This document shows, piece by piece, positions 1-8,381 of a stretch of DNA of 64,000 bases. The stretch comes from Tessaracoccus caeni (GTDB lineage: Bacteria; Actinomycetota; Actinomycetes; Propionibacteriales; Propionibacteriaceae): NCBI RefSeq assembly GCF_029211185.1, contig NZ_JARGDO010000001.1:283414-347413 (forward strand), written 5' to 3'. Within the stretch, counting starts at the first letter, position 1, and every line of letters begins with the position of its first letter. Made by a program: the position numbers and the translations under genes. The notes below the pieces were generated by a model. The model was given only the letters and a program-made list of their open reading frames with translations. It was not told the DNA's origin and did no database searches.

Positions 1-1629
1 GTACTTGATGGCCGATAGCGAGTCGGCGACGATCGACAGGCCGGCGATGCCGCAGCCGAGGGTGCGCACGATGAAGTCATCGTGCAGCGCCATCTCGATG
101 GCCTCGTAGGCGTAGCGGTCGTGGCAGTAGTGGATGATGTTGAGCGCCTCGACGTAGGTGCCGACCACCCAGTCGAGCATGGCGTCGTACTTCGCCCAGA
201 CGGTGTCGAACTCGAGCGGGCCGTCGCCGGTGATGGGCTCATAGCCCTGGACGATCTGCTTGCCGGTCATCTCGTCGCGACCGCCGTTGATGGCGTAAAG
301 CAGGGCCTTCGCGCTGTTCAGACGCGCGCCGAAGAACTGCATCTGACGGCCGATCGCCATGGGCGAGACGCAGCAGGCGATGCCCGTATCGTCGCCCCAG
401 TGGGCGCGGATCGCGGCGTCGGACTCGTACTGGATGGCTGAGGTCTCGATGGAGATCAGCGAGCAGAACTCCTTGTAGCCCTCGGGCAGCGCGGGATCCC
501 AGTAGATGGTGATGTTGGGCTCGGGCGCGGGGCCGAGGTTGCGCAGGGTCTGCAGCAGCCGGAACGAGGTCTTGGTGACCAGCGTGCGGCCGTCCTCGGC
601 GAAGCCGCCGTCGGACCAGGTGGCCCAGTAGGGATCCCCGGAGAAGATCTGGTCGTAGTCGATGGTGCGCAGGAACCGCACGATGCGCAGCTTGGTGACC
701 ATCGCGTCGATGGCCTCCTGCGCCTCGGCCTCGGTGAGCAGGCCGGCGGCCATGTCACGCTCGGCGTAGATGTCGAAGAAGCCCGAGAGGCGGCCGATGC
801 TCATGGCGGCGCCGTCCTGGCTCTTCACGGCGGCGAGGTAGGCGAAGTAGGTCCACTGGACCGCCTCGATGAAGTTACGGGCCGGGCGGCCCAGATCGAA
901 GCCGTAGCTGGTGCCGAGGTTCTTCAGCTTCTTCAGCGCCTTGATCTGCTCGGCGTGCTCCTCGCGGTACAGCGCCCATTCCTCGCTGAACGGCAGCTCG
1001 TTGACGGCGTCCTTGTCGGCCTGCTTGGCCTGGATCAGCCGGTCGACGCCGTAGAGCGCGACGCGACGGTAGTCGCCGATGATGCGCCCACGGCCATAGG
1101 CGTCGGGAAGGCCGGTGATGATGTGCGAGCTGCGAGCGGCGCGGATGCGCGGGGTGTAGATATCGAAGACCGCCTCGTTGTGCGTCTTGCGGTACTTGGT
1201 GAAGATCTCCTTGACCCGCTCGTCGGGCTCCAGTCCGGCCTCGCGGATCGCGGTCTCGACCATGCGCCAGCCGCCGGCAGGGATCATCGCGCGCTTCAGC
1301 GGCACATCGGTCTGCAGGCCGACGATCACGTTGTCGTCCTCGCAGATGTAGCCGGCGGGGAAGGCGTCGATGTCGCCCGGGATGTGGGTCTCGACGTCGT
1401 AGACCCGCTTGGCCCGCTCGACGCTCAGGAACTCGCGCTGCAGCGTGTCCCACACGGTGAGGGTCTTGGCCGTCGGGCCCTCGAGAAAGCCGGCGTCGCC
1501 GGTGTAGGGGGTGAAGTTGGCGAGGATGAACTCGCGGACATCGACCCTCTCCTGCCACTCGCCGGGGGCAAAGCCTTCCCAGGGGTCTTCACGGAGGGTG
1601 TCGTCGCGGGTGAGGAACGAGGCGGTCAT
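1..1629 (-). CDS. pflB: Pyruvate formate-lyase (formate C-acetyltransferase), 3' end outside window
   Basis: This is the N-terminal 543 codons of a glycyl-radical enzyme that converts pyruvate and CoA to acetyl-CoA and formate in anaerobic fermentation. The reading frame is open from the ATG at 1629 to the window edge. The adjacent catalytic cysteines are visible as IACCVSPM (Cys419-Cys420, equivalent to Cys418-Cys419 of the E. coli enzyme). The glycyl-radical loop (RVSGY motif) lies beyond position 1 and cannot be checked. The start has a clear ribosome binding site (AGGAGCACG before ATG). The gene runs divergently from the secreted-protein operon. The activating enzyme gene pflA, usually next to pflB, would lie outside the window. 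Confidence 0.95.
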   Translation of the reverse strand, partial: MTASFLTRDDTLREDPWEGFAPGEWQERVDVREFILANFTPYTGDAGFLEGPTAKTLTVWDTLQREFLSVERAKRVYDVETHIPGDIDAFPAGYICEDDNVIVGLQTDVPLKRAMIPAGGWRMVETAIREAGLEPDERVKEIFTKYRKTHNEAVFDIYTPRIRAARSSHIITGLPDAYGRGRIIGDYRRVALYGVDRLIQAKQADKDAVNELPFSEEWALYREEHAEQIKALKKLKNLGTSYGFDLGRPARNFIEAVQWTYFAYLAAVKSQDGAAMSIGRLSGFFDIYAERDMAAGLLTEAEAQEAIDAMVTKLRIVRFLRTIDYDQIFSGDPYWATWSDGGFAEDGRTLVTKTSFRLLQTLRNLGPAPEPNITIYWDPALPEGYKEFCSLISIETSAIQYESDAAIRAHWGDDTGIACCVSPMAIGRQMQFFGARLNSAKALLYAINGGRDEMTGKQIVQGYEPITGDGPLEFDTVWAKYDAMLDWVVGTYVEALNIIHYCHDRYAYEAIEMALHDDFIVRTLGCGIAGLSIVADSLSAIKY

Positions 1630-1945
1630 CGTGCTCCTAAATAGAAAGATCTCCTGCTCGGCTGCACAAGTGCACCGCTGTTGACGACGCTTCGCTGAGG
1701 AACTCCCGACGTTCCCCATCGACCCACGTTGCCCTGCGATGTCGCCGGCGCCTGGCTTGATACTACATTGCGTAGGGTTAATCCAATAATCTTGGGTTCC
1801 ATAACTGCATAAAGCGTCATGGCGGACACCTGGAGAGGCATGGCCGCCGCTAGGCATACCTCGCGAACGGATTACACAACGGAGACGTCCCTAAATTTGG
1901 GGATCGCCCCGGAGCGCCTCGTTCCCTAGCCTTCCTAGAGCCTGT
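1630..1945. promoter_or_regulatory. Divergent intergenic region upstream of pflB, with an AT-rich block
   Basis: This gap holds no gene. It carries an AT-rich block at about 1758-1825 that stands out from the surrounding G+C-rich DNA. Read on the minus strand, the block contains a possible -10 (TAGTAT, 1760-1765) with a weak -35 (TTGGAT, 1781-1786) at only 15 bp, which would give pflB a leader of roughly 125 nt. No convincing FNR or Rex operator was found. The promoter call is tentative. Confidence 0.35.
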
Positions 1946-1964
1946 TTAGGCAAGCCTTACCTCA
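1946..1964 (+). promoter_or_regulatory. Putative IdeR/DtxR iron box
   Basis: The 19-bp sequence TTAGGCAAGCCTTACCTCA matches the DtxR/IdeR consensus TTAGGTTAGSCTAACCTAA at 15 of 19 positions and has its two-fold symmetry. It lies 13 bp before the start codon of the first secreted-protein gene, over the likely promoter or start of the transcript. This is where an iron-loaded repressor would block transcription. The ribosome binding site AAGGAGAG follows directly (1968-1975). Confidence 0.6.
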
Positions 1965-1977
1965 TTCAAGGAGAGAC

Positions 1978-4260
1978 ATGACGCGTACCGGAACGTCACG
2001 GCGTTCGAAGGGCCTGGCCGCTGCTGCCGCCACCTTCGGCTGCCTGGCCCTGACCGCCTCGCCCCTGAGCGCCTCGGCCGCCGGCCCCGACATCACCCCG
2101 ATCATCACGAACCACGGTGCCTCCGACGTCGCGGACGCCTATAACGGCATCGTCGCTGCCCCCGACGGCGGCACCTACAACGTCGGCTACCAGGTGGTCT
2201 CCGGCACCAACCGCGCGCTTCTGATCACCAAGGCCAATGCCGACGGCACGCTGGACACCAGCTTCGGCACCGACGGTCGCGCTGTGATCGACCTCGTCAG
2301 CGAGTTCCACGAGGCCGTCACCACCAACCCCGGCGGCAAGGAGACGGTGAAGGGCGTGGCTGTCGACAATCTCGACCGCCTGCTCATCGTCGGCGAGATC
2401 GAGGGCGATCAGTCGACCGCCGCGAGCGCCGTCGACACCGACATCTTCGTCGCCCGCGTGCACCCCAGCGGCGCGCTGGACCGCAGCTACGGCACCGGCG
2501 GCTGGACCCGGATCTCGTTCGGCGACGGCGTGAACCCCGCGGGCGGGAACGCCATCCCGGACGCGGCCGGGTGGGACATCTTCGTCCGGCCCAACCAGAA
2601 GGCGATCATCGCGGCCTCGATCGGCACCGACTCCGCTGGCACGCGGACCGGGCGCGACGCGGCCGCCATCCAGTTCACCTCCGCGGGCAAGCTCGACACC
2701 TCCTTCGGCGACGGCGGCGTCGCCAGCATCGAGACCCCGTTCAGCGACAACCTCCGCCGCGGCTTTCTCGATGACGACGGCTCGTTCTTCACCGGCTCCT
2801 ACGCGAACGTCGGCATGAACAACCAGCCCTTCATCCAGAAGTTCACGCCCGACGGCACCCCTGACGCCTCATGGGGCAACGACGGGCTCGCCACCGCCTA
2901 CCCCGGCGGCAAGGGCGGGTTCGCCGAGGCCTACGGCCTGCACAAGGACGCCAACGGCAACTACATCGTCAGCGCCTACGGCTACCAGGGCGGGCGCACC
3001 GGCGCCGCCGCCGGCAACAGCGTCGACGCCGTCTTGTTCAGCCTCAAGCCCAACGGCTCCCTGAACACCGCATGGGGCGATCGTGGCTTCGTCGGCTACC
3101 ACATGGGTGAGGACGGCAACAACAGCGGCGACCGCCATCGCGACCACACCATCCTGCCCGACGGCCGCATCGTCGGCATCGGCGGCACCAGCGGAACGTC
3201 CGACGCGCTCGTCACGCTGACGCTCCCCGACGGCACGCCGGGTACCGCTAAGGCGATCGACTTCGGCGGCGCCGACGACTACCTGTGGGGCATCACCACC
3301 ATCGGCAACGGCTACCAGGTGGTCGCCGCCGGCTATGGCAACGGCGACGCCCAGCTCGTCACCCTCGACTTCACGCCCGCCGCGTCCGCGGTCGCCGTGC
3401 AGGCGGGCGCGGCGAGCGCGCCGTTCGGCGCTGCCAACACCGCATCGATCACCCTCGCTGTGGCCGGCGAGGCGGCGGCGGGAACCGTCGATGTGGCCCT
3501 TGACGGTGCGGCGCTGTCGTCCGTCTCGGTCGGCGCCTCCGGCACCGCAACCGTCGACCTGCCGCGCGACCTGAAGCCGGGTTCGCACACCCTGACCGCC
3601 AAGGTCGCCGATGGCGTGGGTGTCAAGGGCTCGGAGGGAAGCAGCAGCTTCACCGTCACCAAGGCGTCCACCTCGTCCACCGTCTCGGTCTCGAAGGCAT
3701 CTGCTGTCCAGCAGGCGACGGCGACGATCAAGGTCGCCGCTCCCGGCACGCCGTCGGGCTTCGTGCCCACCGGCGCCGTCACCGTGTACGACGGTTCCAA
3801 GAAGATCGCCACCGCCACTCTGAAGGCGGCCGACAAGGGCACCGTCAAGGTCAAGCTGCCCAAGCTCTCCGCCAAGACCCACACCATCAAAGCCACCTAC
3901 GCCGGCAATTCCTCCGTGTCCGGTTCCTCGGCTACCGCGAAGGTGAAGGTTGCCAAGGCTGCCTCGAAGACGTCGGTCAAGCTCTCGAAGTCGACCGTCA
4001 AGAAGTCGCAGCAGGCCACCGTCACCGTGAAGCTGGCCGCGAGCGGCGCGCCGAAGGGCTACGCCCCCACCGGCACCGTCACCGTCTACGACGGCTCCAA
4101 GAAGGTCGCCACCGTGAAGGTGAAGGCGTCCGACAAGGGCACCGTCAAGGTGAAGCTGCCGAAGCTCTCCGTCAAGACGCACACCATCAAGGTGAACTAC
4201 GGCGGTAGCTCCGAGGTGGCGGCGTCCTCGGCGTCGGCCAAGCTGAAGGTCACCAAGTGA
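1978..4260 (+). CDS. Secreted protein with delta-60-type beta-propeller repeats and two Ig-like domains
   Basis: A 760-residue exported protein. Residues 1-35 form a signal peptide (twin Arg/Lys start, hydrophobic core, cleavage near LSASA/AGPD). Residues about 60-465 hold at least five repeats of the delta-60 type, each with a core such as DGTLDTSFGTDG, SGALDRSYGTGG or AGKLDTSFGDGG, expected to form a propeller-like fold. Residues 562-661 and 663-760 are two similar lysine-rich Ig-like domains (each with PTG.VTVYDGSKK and KVKLPKLS). There is no LPXTG sorting signal or C-terminal membrane anchor, so it is secreted or bound non-covalently to the wall. The start has a strong SD (AAGGAGAG). It forms an operon with the next gene (GTGA overlap) behind the iron box, which suggests an iron-linked surface role. 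That role is inferred. Confidence 0.85.
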   Translation: MTRTGTSRRSKGLAAAAATFGCLALTASPLSASAAGPDITPIITNHGASDVADAYNGIVAAPDGGTYNVGYQVVSGTNRALLITKANADGTLDTSFGTDGRAVIDLVSEFHEAVTTNPGGKETVKGVAVDNLDRLLIVGEIEGDQSTAASAVDTDIFVARVHPSGALDRSYGTGGWTRISFGDGVNPAGGNAIPDAAGWDIFVRPNQKAIIAASIGTDSAGTRTGRDAAAIQFTSAGKLDTSFGDGGVASIETPFSDNLRRGFLDDDGSFFTGSYANVGMNNQPFIQKFTPDGTPDASWGNDGLATAYPGGKGGFAEAYGLHKDANGNYIVSAYGYQGGRTGAAAGNSVDAVLFSLKPNGSLNTAWGDRGFVGYHMGEDGNNSGDRHRDHTILPDGRIVGIGGTSGTSDALVTLTLPDGTPGTAKAIDFGGADDYLWGITTIGNGYQVVAAGYGNGDAQLVTLDFTPAASAVAVQAGAASAPFGAANTASITLAVAGEAAAGTVDVALDGAALSSVSVGASGTATVDLPRDLKPGSHTLTAKVADGVGVKGSEGSSSFTVTKASTSSTVSVSKASAVQQATATIKVAAPGTPSGFVPTGAVTVYDGSKKIATATLKAADKGTVKVKLPKLSAKTHTIKATYAGNSSVSGSSATAKVKVAKAASKTSVKLSKSTVKKSQQATVTVKLAASGAPKGYAPTGTVTVYDGSKKVATVKVKASDKGTVKVKLPKLSVKTHTIKVNYGGSSEVAASSASAKLKVTK

Positions 4261-6428
4261 CAACCCGATCACTCCGGGTGGGGGTTGCGGCGCTCGTCGC
4301 CGCAGCCCTCGCCATGGGCGGCCTCGTTCTCGGGGCCGCCCCTGTGCATGCTGCGGGCCCCGTCACCATCACCGACGCGGTCTCCGGAGCCACGATCACG
4401 CTGAGCTCGACGAAGATCAAGCCCGGCGAGACCATCCAGATCTCGGGCACCGGCTTCACGCCGATCCAGGGCAGCACCGGCGACCCGCTGGTCGCGGTGC
4501 GCCCCTACGACTTCGACAACGGGCCCGCCTGGACCGTCGGCGGCACGGACGCCCATTTCCCCGCGAACCCGAGTGTGCCGCCCGCCAGCGAGGCCAAGTA
4601 CTGGTTCGTCACGCACCACGAGACCGGCACGTTCAGCGGCACGCTCACGGCCCCCTCCGGCTTGACGGCCGCAGGACCGCTCGGCAACGGGCAGCACTGG
4701 CTCCGCATTCTGTCCGGCGCCTTCTTCACGTCGACGGGCGACCGGCTCACCAACCCGATCACCTTCCAGGTGCCGTTCACGGTCGCCCAGCGGAAGGCGG
4801 AGCTCGGCCTCACCAGCCCGACCAACGTCTTCCAGGCAGGGACGATCTTCCGGCCCGGAGCGCAGGTCACTCTGCGCGGCGAGGACTTCGCCCCGAACCA
4901 GGCGCTTGAGGTCGCCGTCGTGGGTACATCCATCAGCACGACGGTCACGACGGACGCCGAGGGCAGCCTGCCCGCGTCGGCACGTCTCGCACTCCCGGCC
5001 GACATCGCGCTCGGCGCCCAGGTCCTGCGCATCGGCACGGGTGGAGAGGCCGTCAGCGTCCCCTTCACCGTCGTCGCACCGCCCACCGCCACCGTCGTGA
5101 CCTCCGTGGTGCGCCCCGGCGGCACCATCGCCTACGACTTGACGGGATACATCGGCGTGGGCGGCGCCGCGCAGAAGGTGGCCGTCGTGGTCAGCGAGCA
5201 GGTGCTCGCCTGCATCCAGACCGACGCGAAGGGCGCGGCCAGCGGCACGGTGACGCTGCCGACGACCATCGCCGACGCCGTCACGGTCGGGTTCAACGTG
5301 GGCCTGTCCTGCCTGCTCCCGCCGACCGGCGTGATCAACGACCAGCCCATCTCCCGCATCGCCCCGACCTTGACGGTGAGCGACACAGCTCCCGCCATCA
5401 GCGTCGCGGAAGGTTCGGTCGGCAGCTCGATCGCCGTCGTGGGTTCCGGTTTCACCGCGAACGCCGACGTGCAGGTCACCTTGGGCTCGCATTCGGCCGG
5501 CACTCTACGAGCCGACGCGTCCGGCGCGGTGTCCGGTTCGGTGACCGCTCCCTCCAGCGCCGGGACATTCCGCGCGCTGGCGAGCGACGGCACCAACGTG
5601 GCGGCCACGTCAGTGGTCGTGGCGCCGCAGTCCACCTTCACGGTCGCGTCCGTGACGATCACCGGAAGCGCGAAGGTCGGCAAGACCCTCACCGCGAAGG
5701 GCTCATGGCAGCCTTCCCCCGACGCGGTGAGCTACCAGTGGAACCGCGACGGCAAGGCCATCAAGGGCGCCACCAAGTCCAGCTACCTGGCGACCTCCAG
5801 CGACTCGGGCGCGCAGATCAGCGTGACCGTCACCGGCACCAAGTCGGGCTACACCGCCGCGAGCGCCACGTCGTCGTCGGTGAAGGTCACCAAGGGCGCG
5901 CTGACCTCGGCCACGCCGAAGATCAGCGGCACCGCGAAGGTCGGCAAGAAGCTCACCGCCAAAGCAGGAACCTGGACCAAGAGCACCAAGCTCACCTACC
6001 AGTGGAAGCGAGACGGCAAGTCCATCAAGGGTGCGACGAAGTCGAGCTACACCCTGACGGCCGGCGATCTGAAGAAGAAGATCACCGTCACCGTCACCGG
6101 CAAGCTCTCCGGCTACACCACCGTCGCCAAGACCTCCAAGGCCACCGCGAAGGTCGCCACCGGAACCCTGACCTCGGCCACGCCGAAGATCAGCGGCACC
6201 GCGAAGGTCGGCAAGAAGCTCACCGCCAAGGCCGGCACCTGGACCAAGGGCACCACACTGTCCTACCAGTGGTACGCCAACGGCAAGGCCCTGAAGGGCA
6301 AGACCGGCAAGACCCTCACCTTGTCCAGCTCGGTCAAGGGCAAGAAGGTCACCCTCAAGGTGACCGGCGCCAAGTCCGGCTACTCGAAGGTCACCAAGAC
6401 CTCCAAGGCGACCGCAAAGGTCACCTAG
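4257..6428 (+). CDS. Secreted protein with C-terminal Ig-like repeats
   Basis: A 723-residue exported protein starting at a GTG that overlaps the upstream stop codon (GTGA), so the two genes are translationally coupled. Signal peptide to about residue 32 (cleavage near APVHA/AGP). The N-terminal half contains several Ig/IPT-like beta domains (GSGFT, GEDFAPNQ). From about residue 463 to the end are three repeats of roughly 89 residues with a core like ISGTAKVGKKLTAKAG followed by YQW, typical of actinobacterial surface proteins. Repeats two and three share a 62-bp identical DNA stretch (5901-5962 and 6168-6229). No LPXTG motif. A role in iron or heme acquisition is possible from the upstream iron box, but no HtaA or NEAT domain was recognised. 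Confidence 0.85.
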   Translation: MTTRSLRVGVAALVAAALAMGGLVLGAAPVHAAGPVTITDAVSGATITLSSTKIKPGETIQISGTGFTPIQGSTGDPLVAVRPYDFDNGPAWTVGGTDAHFPANPSVPPASEAKYWFVTHHETGTFSGTLTAPSGLTAAGPLGNGQHWLRILSGAFFTSTGDRLTNPITFQVPFTVAQRKAELGLTSPTNVFQAGTIFRPGAQVTLRGEDFAPNQALEVAVVGTSISTTVTTDAEGSLPASARLALPADIALGAQVLRIGTGGEAVSVPFTVVAPPTATVVTSVVRPGGTIAYDLTGYIGVGGAAQKVAVVVSEQVLACIQTDAKGAASGTVTLPTTIADAVTVGFNVGLSCLLPPTGVINDQPISRIAPTLTVSDTAPAISVAEGSVGSSIAVVGSGFTANADVQVTLGSHSAGTLRADASGAVSGSVTAPSSAGTFRALASDGTNVAATSVVVAPQSTFTVASVTITGSAKVGKTLTAKGSWQPSPDAVSYQWNRDGKAIKGATKSSYLATSSDSGAQISVTVTGTKSGYTAASATSSSVKVTKGALTSATPKISGTAKVGKKLTAKAGTWTKSTKLTYQWKRDGKSIKGATKSSYTLTAGDLKKKITVTVTGKLSGYTTVAKTSKATAKVATGTLTSATPKISGTAKVGKKLTAKAGTWTKGTTLSYQWYANGKALKGKTGKTLTLSSSVKGKKVTLKVTGAKSGYSKVTKTSKATAKVT

Positions 6429-6448
6429 CAGAGGCATATCATCACGGT

Positions 6449-6488
6449 GGCGGCCGGGGCTTCTGGCCCCGACCGCCGCCGGCCTTTT
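6449..6488 (+). terminator. Intrinsic terminator after the secreted-protein operon
   Basis: An imperfect G+C-rich hairpin pairs 6449-6460 with 6466-6477 (one mismatch, 5-nt loop). A short T run (TTTT, 6485-6488) follows. It lies 20 bp past the stop codon of the second secreted-protein gene. Confidence 0.7.
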
Positions 6489-6564
6489 CCTCGTCGACGC
6501 CCGGCTGCCGAGCTACGGAGGCCCCCGACTCTGGGCGGAAAAGACGACCACTACTCTGACGTGC

Positions 6565-8301
6565 ATGGCGAAACGCGAATACGAGGTGCTACGGGGCAGC
6601 CACGGATCGAAGGTCAGGATCAACGCGCGAGGCAAGGACATCCTGCGCCATCCCAGGATCAATAGAGGCACGGCCTTCACCCATGAGGAGCGGGAGAAGC
6701 TCGGCCTGGTGGGCCTGCTTCCCAGCAATGTCACCCCGCTCTCCGCCCAACTTCAGCGCGGCTGGGCGCGACTGCAGGGCGAGCACACCCCTCTGGAGCG
6801 GTTCGCCTACCTGCAGGCACTCCGCGAACGCAACACCGTCTTGTTCTACCGGCTGCTGAGCGAGCACATCGAGGAGCTCATGCCGATCGTCTACACCCCC
6901 ACCATCGGGGAGGCGATCACCGAGTTCAGCATGTGGTACCAGCGGATGAGCGGCACTTTCCTCAACATCGACCGCCCCGACCTCGTCGAGCAGTCGCTGC
7001 GCTCATCCGGCCTCGGCCCGGAGGACGTCGACATCATCGTCGTCACCGATTCCGAAGGCATCCTGGGCATCGGCGATCAGGGCGTGGGCGGCATCCAGAT
7101 CTGTCTGGGCAAGAAGTCGCTGTATACGGCGGCCGGCGGACTCGATCCCGATCGCATGCTCACGGTGGTGCTCGACGTGGGCACCGACAACCTGCGCCTG
7201 CTCAACGACGACCTCTACCTCGGCGCCCGCCATGGCCGGGTCAGGGGCGACCGTTATGACGCCTTCGTCGACGCGTTCGTGAAGGCCGCGACGTCGCTCT
7301 TCCCCCGCGCGATGATCCACTGGGAGGACTTCGGGGCCGACAACGCGCACCGGCTGCTCTCCCGCTATCGCGACGAGATCTGCACCTTCAACGACGACAT
7401 CCAGGGCACCGCGGCCGTCGTCGCCAGCGCCGTGCTGTCCGCCGTGCACTCGAAGAACGAACGCCTGGCGGACCAGCGCTTCGTGATCCACGGCGGCGGC
7501 ACCGCAGGCATCGGCGTGGCCGACCTGCTCGTCGATCTCGTGGTCAAGGAGTCCGGCCTCAGCCATGAGCAGGCTCGCCGCCTCTTCTGGGTGACCGGCA
7601 GCCGGGGTCTCGTCACCGACGATCCCGCGATGCGATTCCGCGAGTTCCAGTTGCCCTACGCGCACCCGATGGACGAGCTGGCAGGCTGGTCCACCGACGC
7701 GCCGGGCGGCTACAAGCTGGCCGACATCGTGCGCAACGTGCATCCCACGGTCTTGATCGGCACCTCGGGCCAGCCGGGCTCCTTCACCGAAGCGATCGTC
7801 CGAGACATGGCCTCACACGTCGTGTCGCCGATCATCATGCCGCTGTCCAATCCCACCTCCCTCGCGGAGGCCACCCCCAGCGATCTGCTCGACTGGACCG
7901 ACGGACGCGCACTGATCGCCACCGGCTCGCCGTTCGCCCCAGTCACCCGCGACGAGGTGACCTACCAGATCGCGCAGGCCAACAACGCGCTGGTCTTCCC
8001 CGGCATCGGTTTGGGCGTCGCGGTGTGCCGGGCCAACCGGGTGACCGACGCCATGATCGCCGCCTCCGCCGAAGCCGTCGCTTCGCTCGTGAAGGTGAAC
8101 AAGCCCGGCCAGTCGCTGCTGCCCGCCATCAAGGATCTCCGTCACGTATCCGCCACCGTGGCCATCGCCGTCGCCGAAGCAGCCGCCCGCGACGGCGTGG
8201 CCGAGCAGCCGCTGACCAACCCCGTCGATCAAGTCTTCGACGCCATGTGGCGTCCGGTCTACCCCGAGCTGATCATCGAGGACGAGCTGCCGGAGGAGTG
8301 A
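6565..8301 (+). CDS. maeA: NAD-dependent malic enzyme
   Basis: A 578-residue, full-length malic enzyme of the large NAD-dependent type, converting malate to pyruvate and CO2. It shows the substrate-site motif YTPTIGEA with Tyr110, the metal-binding EDFGADNA segment (Glu254 onward) followed by FNDDIQGT, and a Rossmann nucleotide motif GGGTAGIG near residue 310. It probably links the C4 acids used in propionate fermentation to pyruvate. The start has no SD. Instead a -10 hexamer TACTCT (6552-6557) ends seven bases before the ATG, which fits a leaderless transcript. The gene is convergent with gltX. Confidence 0.93.
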   Translation: MAKREYEVLRGSHGSKVRINARGKDILRHPRINRGTAFTHEEREKLGLVGLLPSNVTPLSAQLQRGWARLQGEHTPLERFAYLQALRERNTVLFYRLLSEHIEELMPIVYTPTIGEAITEFSMWYQRMSGTFLNIDRPDLVEQSLRSSGLGPEDVDIIVVTDSEGILGIGDQGVGGIQICLGKKSLYTAAGGLDPDRMLTVVLDVGTDNLRLLNDDLYLGARHGRVRGDRYDAFVDAFVKAATSLFPRAMIHWEDFGADNAHRLLSRYRDEICTFNDDIQGTAAVVASAVLSAVHSKNERLADQRFVIHGGGTAGIGVADLLVDLVVKESGLSHEQARRLFWVTGSRGLVTDDPAMRFREFQLPYAHPMDELAGWSTDAPGGYKLADIVRNVHPTVLIGTSGQPGSFTEAIVRDMASHVVSPIIMPLSNPTSLAEATPSDLLDWTDGRALIATGSPFAPVTRDEVTYQIAQANNALVFPGIGLGVAVCRANRVTDAMIAASAEAVASLVKVNKPGQSLLPAIKDLRHVSATVAIAVAEAAARDGVAEQPLTNPVDQVFDAMWRPVYPELIIEDELPEE

Positions 8302-8307
8302 GAGGAA

Positions 8308-8365
8308 TCGACGGTAACTGCCGCTTATTGGCCGAGCTCGGCCAATAAGCGGCAGTTACCGTCGA
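8308..8365. repeat. 58-bp perfect palindrome between convergent maeA and gltX
   Basis: The two 29-base arms are exactly complementary, with no loop bases; the centre is GAGCTC at 8334-8339. It begins 7 bp after the maeA stop and ends 16 bp before the gltX stop. It could end transcription from both sides, but no T run follows it in either direction (A5 follows on the plus strand), so it is not a standard intrinsic terminator. Its core TTGGCCGA-GC-TCGGCCAA resembles the core of the islet repeat family at 30.5-34.3 kb. Confidence 0.9.
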
Positions 8366-8381
8366 AAAATCTCAGTTGGCG

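Noticed and set aside
2869-5492. Long minus-strand frames opposite the two secreted-protein genes
   Set aside because: Their repeats merely mirror the repeats of the sense genes. The sense frames have signal peptides, SD or coupled starts and a terminator.
1978-6428. Covalent cell-wall anchoring of the two Ig-repeat proteins
   Set aside because: Neither C-terminus has an LPXTG-type motif with a hydrophobic tail; both end in lysine-rich Ig repeats.
4257-6428. Heme-binding HtaA or NEAT domains in the second secreted protein
   Set aside because: No convincing match to their conserved Tyr/His positions was seen; only the iron box supports an iron role.
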